A DNA stretch of 11,850 nucleotides from an uncultured Chryseolinea sp. (GTDB lineage: Bacteria > Bacteroidota > Bacteroidia > Cytophagales > Cyclobacteriaceae), in the NCBI GenBank assembly GCA_946478915.1, contig CAMLER010000085.1, positions 1-11,850 on the forward strand, in the 5' to 3' direction. Below the pieces are notes generated by a model that saw only the letters and a list, made by a program, of their open reading frames with translations, was not told where the DNA came from and ran no database searches. The position numbers were made by a program, and so were the translations under genes. Below, one piece after another: positions 7,831-11,850 of the stretch (the first letter of the stretch is position 1; each line of letters begins with the position of its first letter).

Positions 7831-8096
7831 TTTCCTTTTAATTCTTTGATAGAAAGCCAGACTAAGAATGACTACTTTTTTCATAGTTTTTTGTTGTTTA
7901 AGATTTTGAATTAAAGACAACCTTTGCCTTTCGGCGGCAAAATTGGCGTTCGCAGCATAGATCGAGTAGGACTTCTATTGCAAAGTCTGGTAATGTTGTT
8001 GCAACCTCTTAAGGAATAATAGGAAGCTGACATGCCTGATGGAAAGCCTCATCTTTCAACCCGATACATGCGGATTTTTATTAAATTGGTAGTCCT
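7831..8096. promoter_or_regulatory. Divergent control region between haloperoxidase and cytochrome/DUF1501 genes
   Basis: This 266-bp region must contain promoters for the haloperoxidase gene (-) and the DUF1549/DUF1553 gene (+), because the genes point away from each other. The 90 bp nearest the haloperoxidase could alternatively be coding if an upstream ATG is used. No promoter matching both Bacteroidetes boxes was found; a CAATTTTG on the - strand (7938-7945) is one base from the -7 consensus but lacks a properly spaced TTTG. Two TTGCAA palindromes lie in the middle. Confidence 0.6.
7978..8004. promoter_or_regulatory. Pair of TTGCAA palindromes 21 bp apart, possible operator
   Basis: The self-complementary hexamer TTGCAA occurs at 7978-7983 and again at 7999-8004. 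The centres are 21 bp apart, about two turns of the helix, within the divergent control region. Such spacing suits a regulator binding two sites on the same face of DNA. Hexamers occur by chance often enough that this is weak evidence. Confidence 0.25.
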
Positions 8097-10409
8097 ATGA
8101 AGCATACCTCCGCTTTTGCCTTTTCCTTGATGCTCTTTGTGGGCTTGCAGTCGTGCCGTGACAATCCGAGCCAAATGGGACTGCGCGCCGCAAAAGGGAA
8201 AGTAGATTTTAACTTCCACGTGAAGCCCATTCTCTCTGATAAGTGCTTTGCTTGTCATGGACCAGATGCAAAAAAACGGCAGGCAGGCCTGAGGCTGGAC
8301 AACGAAGAAGGTGCATTTAAAGCGTTGAGCTCAGATCCCAATCATTATGCGATAGTGAAAGGCAATGTTGAGGAAAGTATTTTAATAAAAAGGATTTTTT
8401 CGGAGGATGCTCTGTATCAAATGCCACCACCCGAATCCAACCTTATTCTAACCGATGAGGAAAAGAATACACTAAAGAAATGGATCGAGCAAGGTGCCGA
8501 ATATAAGCAGCATTGGGCATTTACACCTCCTGCGAAACCGGAAGTCCCCAATGGCGGAGAAGGATGCAACAACGAGATTGATCATTTTATTCGTGCAAAA
8601 CTTCGCGAGGTGGGTCTTGAACCTAGCCTGCCCGCAGATAAAGAACGCTTGATCCGCCGCGTGAGCTTTGACCTGACCGGCCTTCCCCCAACACTCAACC
8701 AGGTAGATGAATTCCTAAAAAATGACTCACCGGATGCATATGAAAAAGTTGTCGACCAATTGCTTGCCTCTTCCTCCTATGGTGAACGATGGGCAAACTA
8801 TTGGCTGGATGTGAGTCGATATGGTGATACACACGGATACCAGGATGATCTTCCTCGCGTAATGTGGCCGTGGCGTGATTGGGTAATACATGCCTTTAAT
8901 CAGAATCTTCCGTATGACAAGTTTGTAACCTGGCAGTTGGCCGGTGACTTGCTTCCCAATGCTACCCGTGAACAGATCCTTGCGACCGGTTTCAACCGCA
9001 ATCATAAAATAACCCAGGAAGGTGGTGCGATACCGGAGGAATACCGCACGGAGTATGTGGCTGACAGGACCAATACATTCGGTAAGGCGTTTCTCGGAAT
9101 AAGTCTTGAATGCAGCCGTTGCCACGATCACAAATATGACCCCGTATCTCAAAAGGATTTCTTTTCGACTTTTGCCTTTTTCAACCAGGCCAATGAAAAA
9201 GGTTTGATCAATTACGGAGAACTGCCAAAACCAAATATTGCCATAACACAGACAGATCTCGAAGGCATCTTAAACTTCATCAACGGTAAGACTATTGGCG
9301 CGAAGGACACCGTAAAGGTAATGGTAATGAGCGATCAACAGCCCCGGAAAACATTCGTTCTTAATCGCGGTCAGTATGACGAACCTACGGATATTGAAGT
9401 TTCACCAAGTGCTCCGACCACAATTATGCCCTATCCAGATGAGTTTGAACGTAATCGACTGGGGCTTGCCAAATGGCTTTTCAGCCCTGAAAATCCACTT
9501 GCATCCCGGGTAATCGTGAATCGTTTGTGGCAGGAAATTTTTGGAAGAGGTATCGTAGCAACTTCTGATGATTTTGGTAATCAAGGAAGCCTGCCCTCAC
9601 ATCCCGAACTGCTGGATTATCTTGCTGTGGAGTTTAGAGAAAAGGGCTGGGATATAAAAGGTATGTTGAAGATGATGGTGATGTCGGCAACCTATCGCCA
9701 GTCCTCCGCAACAACCGAAAGACTTCAGGAGGAAGATCCGGAGAATGTCTGGTTAGCACGAAGCTCGCGCTATCGGTTAAGCTCTGAAATGATCAGAGAC
9801 AACATGCTGTTCTCAAGCGGTCTTTTACATCAGGAGCTGGGTGGTCCGAGCGTAAAACCTTATCAACCGGAGGGGCTATGGGAAGCAATCTCAGTTGGCA
9901 TCAAAGGGCGCGGCGAAACCGAATATATCGCTGACAAAGGAGAAAAATTATATCGGCGAAGTCTCTACACGTATTGGCGCAAAACAATTCCGCCGCCTTC
10001 AATGCTGATATTCGACGCGCCATTAAAAGAATTTTGTGAAGTGCGAAGGGTTAGAACGAGCACACCACTTCAGGCGTTGAACCTCTTGAACGATCCGCAG
10101 ATGTTGGAGGCAGCAAGAGTACTGGGCACAAGATTAGTGGAAGCAGAGGAGTTGTCGCTGGAAGAGAAAGTCACCACCGCTTTCCGAAGAATAATAAGTC
10201 GACAGCCAGAGCAAAGCGAAATCGACGTTTTATTAAAGGCATATCAGGAAGAATATGATCGCTATGTTGCAGATCCTGCGGCGGCAGAACAATTCTTAAT
10301 GGTGGGCGAATACCCGCAGAACAAGTCAATCGATCAAATACAGTGCGCTGCAATGATGCACGTGGCTACCATTATTTATAATTTGGATGAAGCGATCAGT
10401 AAATCGTAA
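8097..10409 (+). CDS. PSCyt1-DUF1549-DUF1553 domain c-type cytochrome-like lipoprotein
   Basis: A 770-residue exported protein of the family first noted in Planctomycetes. The N-terminus is a signal peptide ending L-Q-S-C (Cys20), a passable lipobox. PSCyt1, a cytochrome c-like domain, follows with heme motif C50-F-A-C53-H54 in the context SDKCFACHGPD. DUF1549 (PSCyt2, about 158-365) shows IRRVSFDLTGLPPT, YGERWANYWLDVSRY and a second CxxCH, C339-S-R-C342-H343, in CSRCHDHKYDP. DUF1553 (PSD1, about 452-745) shows ASRVIVNRLWQEIFGRGIV, SATYRQSS and TSTPLQALNLLND. Only about 85 residues link DUF1549 to DUF1553, with no LamG-like insert as in longer relatives. The biochemical role is not established; two potential c-type hemes suggest electron transfer or oxidation in the cell envelope. 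The start has no strong Shine-Dalgarno. It is followed 6 bp later by its usual partner, a DUF1501 gene, so the two form an operon. Confidence 0.93.
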   Translation: MKHTSAFAFSLMLFVGLQSCRDNPSQMGLRAAKGKVDFNFHVKPILSDKCFACHGPDAKKRQAGLRLDNEEGAFKALSSDPNHYAIVKGNVEESILIKRIFSEDALYQMPPPESNLILTDEEKNTLKKWIEQGAEYKQHWAFTPPAKPEVPNGGEGCNNEIDHFIRAKLREVGLEPSLPADKERLIRRVSFDLTGLPPTLNQVDEFLKNDSPDAYEKVVDQLLASSSYGERWANYWLDVSRYGDTHGYQDDLPRVMWPWRDWVIHAFNQNLPYDKFVTWQLAGDLLPNATREQILATGFNRNHKITQEGGAIPEEYRTEYVADRTNTFGKAFLGISLECSRCHDHKYDPVSQKDFFSTFAFFNQANEKGLINYGELPKPNIAITQTDLEGILNFINGKTIGAKDTVKVMVMSDQQPRKTFVLNRGQYDEPTDIEVSPSAPTTIMPYPDEFERNRLGLAKWLFSPENPLASRVIVNRLWQEIFGRGIVATSDDFGNQGSLPSHPELLDYLAVEFREKGWDIKGMLKMMVMSATYRQSSATTERLQEEDPENVWLARSSRYRLSSEMIRDNMLFSSGLLHQELGGPSVKPYQPEGLWEAISVGIKGRGETEYIADKGEKLYRRSLYTYWRKTIPPPSMLIFDAPLKEFCEVRRVRTSTPLQALNLLNDPQMLEAARVLGTRLVEAEELSLEEKVTTAFRRIISRQPEQSEIDVLLKAYQEEYDRYVADPAAAEQFLMVGEYPQNKSIDQIQCAAMMHVATIIYNLDEAISKS

Positions 10410-10415
10410 GAAATT

Positions 10416-11850
10416 ATGGAAAACGAATTCGTAAAGCACTCGCTAAACATCAACCGTCGAACGTTTCTCAGTAGCGCAAGCGTTGGGATTGGCAGCCTGG
10501 CCTTAGGCTCGTTACTTATTCCTGATATGTTTGGCGGGAAAAACGATGATGAAGCTTTGCCTGCTGGCGTAACACACTTTGCTCCTAAAGCCAAAAGAGT
10601 CATTTACCTTTTTCAAAGCGGAGCTCCATCCCAACTGGAGCTATTCGATTACAAGCCTATGCTTCTGAAAATGCAGGGCCAGGAGCTTCCCCCTTCAGTG
10701 CGCAACGGACAAAGATTAACGGGCATGACTGCGAATCAAAAGTCATTTCCGCTTATGCCTTCATTCACAAATTTCCAGCAGCACGGCAGCAATGGGACAT
10801 GGTTGGGTGAACTGCTTCCATTTACTTCGAAAATTGTTGATGATATCTGCATTATTCGAAGTATGTATACGGAAGCTATCAATCACGATCCGGCAGTGTC
10901 GTTCGTGCAAACAGGTAACCAGCAGCCCGGCAGACCTGCCATGGGATCATGGCTTAGCTACGGGCTGGGCAGCGAGAATAAAAATCTTCCCGCATTCTGT
11001 GTTTTGTTGTCGCGCGGTAAGGGAGACATCCAGCCACTTGCATCTCGCAACTGGGGAAATGGTTTTCTGGATTCGATCCATCAGGGAGTGCACTTACAAT
11101 CCGGGGCAGACCCTGTTTTATACCTGCAAAATCCTGCGGGGACTGACAAACAGAGCAGAAAGAAAATGCTGGAGCACGTCGCATCCCTGAACCGCATGCA
11201 AGAGGCAGAATTTGGCGATCCGGAAATCACGGCGCGCATCGCACAATATGAGATGGCCTACCGGATGCAGACTTCCGTGCCGGATGTCATGGATTTTTCA
11301 GATGAACCCGAAAGCTCATTTAAATTGTACGGCGCTGATTCCTTACAACCCGGTACCTATGCGGCGAACTGCCTCTTGGCAAGAAGGCTGTCTGAGCGGG
11401 GTGTCCGTTTCATTCAACTCTATCACATGGGTTGGGATGCGCACTCCGACTTACCCGACCGGACAAGAAACTTTACAAAGAATGTTGATCAAGCCTCTGC
11501 AGCTTTAGTTCAGGATTTGAAAAATCGAGGGATGCTCGATGAGACACTTGTGATCTGGGGCGGGGAATTTGGAAGAACTAACTATTGCCAGGGTGCATTC
11601 AAATCCGAAAATTACGGACGTGATCATCATCCCAGATGCTTCTCTATCTGGATGGCTGGAGGAGGTATCAAACCGGGAATCGTATATGGCGAAACGGATG
11701 AACTAGGATACAATATTGTGAAGGACCCTGTCCACGTACATGATTTTCAGGCAACGGTTCTCAGCTTATTTGGATATGATCACGAAAAACTAATCTATAA
11801 ACACCAGGGCAGACGATATCGACTTACCGATGTAAGTGGTCATGTTGTGA
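10416..11850 (+). CDS. DUF1501 family Tat-exported protein (3' end just outside window)
   Basis: The frame is open from ATG 10416 through the right edge, giving 478 codons with no stop in view; family members usually end a few residues after the GRRYRLTD-type C-terminal motif seen here, so almost the whole protein is present. The N-terminus carries a twin-arginine motif, N-R14-R15-T-F-L, followed by a hydrophobic segment (about 20-37), so it should be exported folded by the Tat pathway. Family motifs are FQSGAPSQLELFD, HMGWDAHSD (337-345), WGGEFGRT (381-388), GRDHHP (about 401-406) and WMAGGG (412-417). DUF1501 belongs to the alkaline phosphatase/sulfatase-like superfamily; the conserved Asp and His residues could bind metal, but no activity is established. 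The gene starts 6 bp after the DUF1549/DUF1553 gene without its own Shine-Dalgarno, implying co-transcription and coupled translation. The pairing is recurrent and suggests a joint function. Confidence 0.93.
   Translation, partial: MENEFVKHSLNINRRTFLSSASVGIGSLALGSLLIPDMFGGKNDDEALPAGVTHFAPKAKRVIYLFQSGAPSQLELFDYKPMLLKMQGQELPPSVRNGQRLTGMTANQKSFPLMPSFTNFQQHGSNGTWLGELLPFTSKIVDDICIIRSMYTEAINHDPAVSFVQTGNQQPGRPAMGSWLSYGLGSENKNLPAFCVLLSRGKGDIQPLASRNWGNGFLDSIHQGVHLQSGADPVLYLQNPAGTDKQSRKKMLEHVASLNRMQEAEFGDPEITARIAQYEMAYRMQTSVPDVMDFSDEPESSFKLYGADSLQPGTYAANCLLARRLSERGVRFIQLYHMGWDAHSDLPDRTRNFTKNVDQASAALVQDLKNRGMLDETLVIWGGEFGRTNYCQGAFKSENYGRDHHPRCFSIWMAGGGIKPGIVYGETDELGYNIVKDPVHVHDFQATVLSLFGYDHEKLIYKHQGRRYRLTDVSGHVV

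Noticed and set aside
7831..7920. N-terminal extension of the haloperoxidase from the ATG at 7920 (or 7884).
   Set aside because: It would place 30 (or 18) residues including a second hydrophobic stretch before an otherwise perfect short lipoprotein signal peptide; the ATG at 7830 also has a purine-rich AAGGA nearby.
8727..9152. A 141-codon - strand open frame inside the DUF1549/DUF1553 gene.
   Set aside because: It is antisense to conserved DUF1549 motifs and has no recognisable protein features.
1..11850. CRISPR arrays, tRNA or rRNA genes, insertion sequences, toxin-antitoxin or phage-defence genes.
   Set aside because: No spaced direct repeats of CRISPR size, cloverleaf-like segments, transposase motifs or terminal inverted repeats were seen; all long frames are accounted for by the six listed genes.

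Overview
The window looks like chromosomal DNA from a Bacteroidetes bacterium, most likely of the Cytophagales type. The reasons are a 1393-residue hybrid two-component system protein of the HTCS class with a periplasmic beta-propeller sensor and an AraC-type output domain, several lipoprotein signal peptides (one with an acidic stretch right after the cysteine), few Shine-Dalgarno sequences, and intergenic short tandem repeats. The genus assignment is inference; no rRNA or other marker gene is present.

Layout. (1) Bases 1-1938, + strand: the end of an RND (HAE1/AcrB-type) efflux pump inner-membrane gene, overlapping by 8 bp a complete outer-membrane efflux lipoprotein gene (OprM/NodT type). 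They form the distal part of a tripartite efflux operon whose start lies outside the window. (2) Bases 1959-6140, - strand: the HTCS gene, convergent with the efflux operon and only 20 bp from it. (3) Bases 6141-6486: a gene-free stretch upstream of the HTCS gene with three short-period repeat tracts, including six copies of an 8-bp unit. (4) Bases 6487-7830, - strand: a vanadium-dependent haloperoxidase / PAP2-fold lipoprotein with a complete vanadate-site signature. (5) Bases 7831-8096: a divergent control region. (6) Bases 8097-11850, + strand: a two-gene unit, a PSCyt1-DUF1549-DUF1553 cytochrome-type lipoprotein followed after 6 bp by a Tat-exported DUF1501 protein that is open at the window edge.

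How the genes may work together. Efflux pump and outer-membrane factor form one machine exporting small molecules. The DUF1549/DUF1553 and DUF1501 pair is a recurrent partnership best known from Planctomycetes and also found in Bacteroidetes; its biochemical role is not established. Here it lies head-to-head with a haloperoxidase-type lipoprotein, so all three products are predicted to act outside the cytoplasm, two of them with redox-type centres (heme c, vanadate). A common pathway is inference from position only. The HTCS could sense a periplasmic ligand and control nearby genes, but no SusC/SusD genes, its usual targets, are in the window. The most unusual sequence signals are the 8-bp repeat array in the HTCS leader, adjacent C7 and A7 runs inside an atypical insertion of the HTCS sensor, and the divergent haloperoxidase/cytochrome arrangement.
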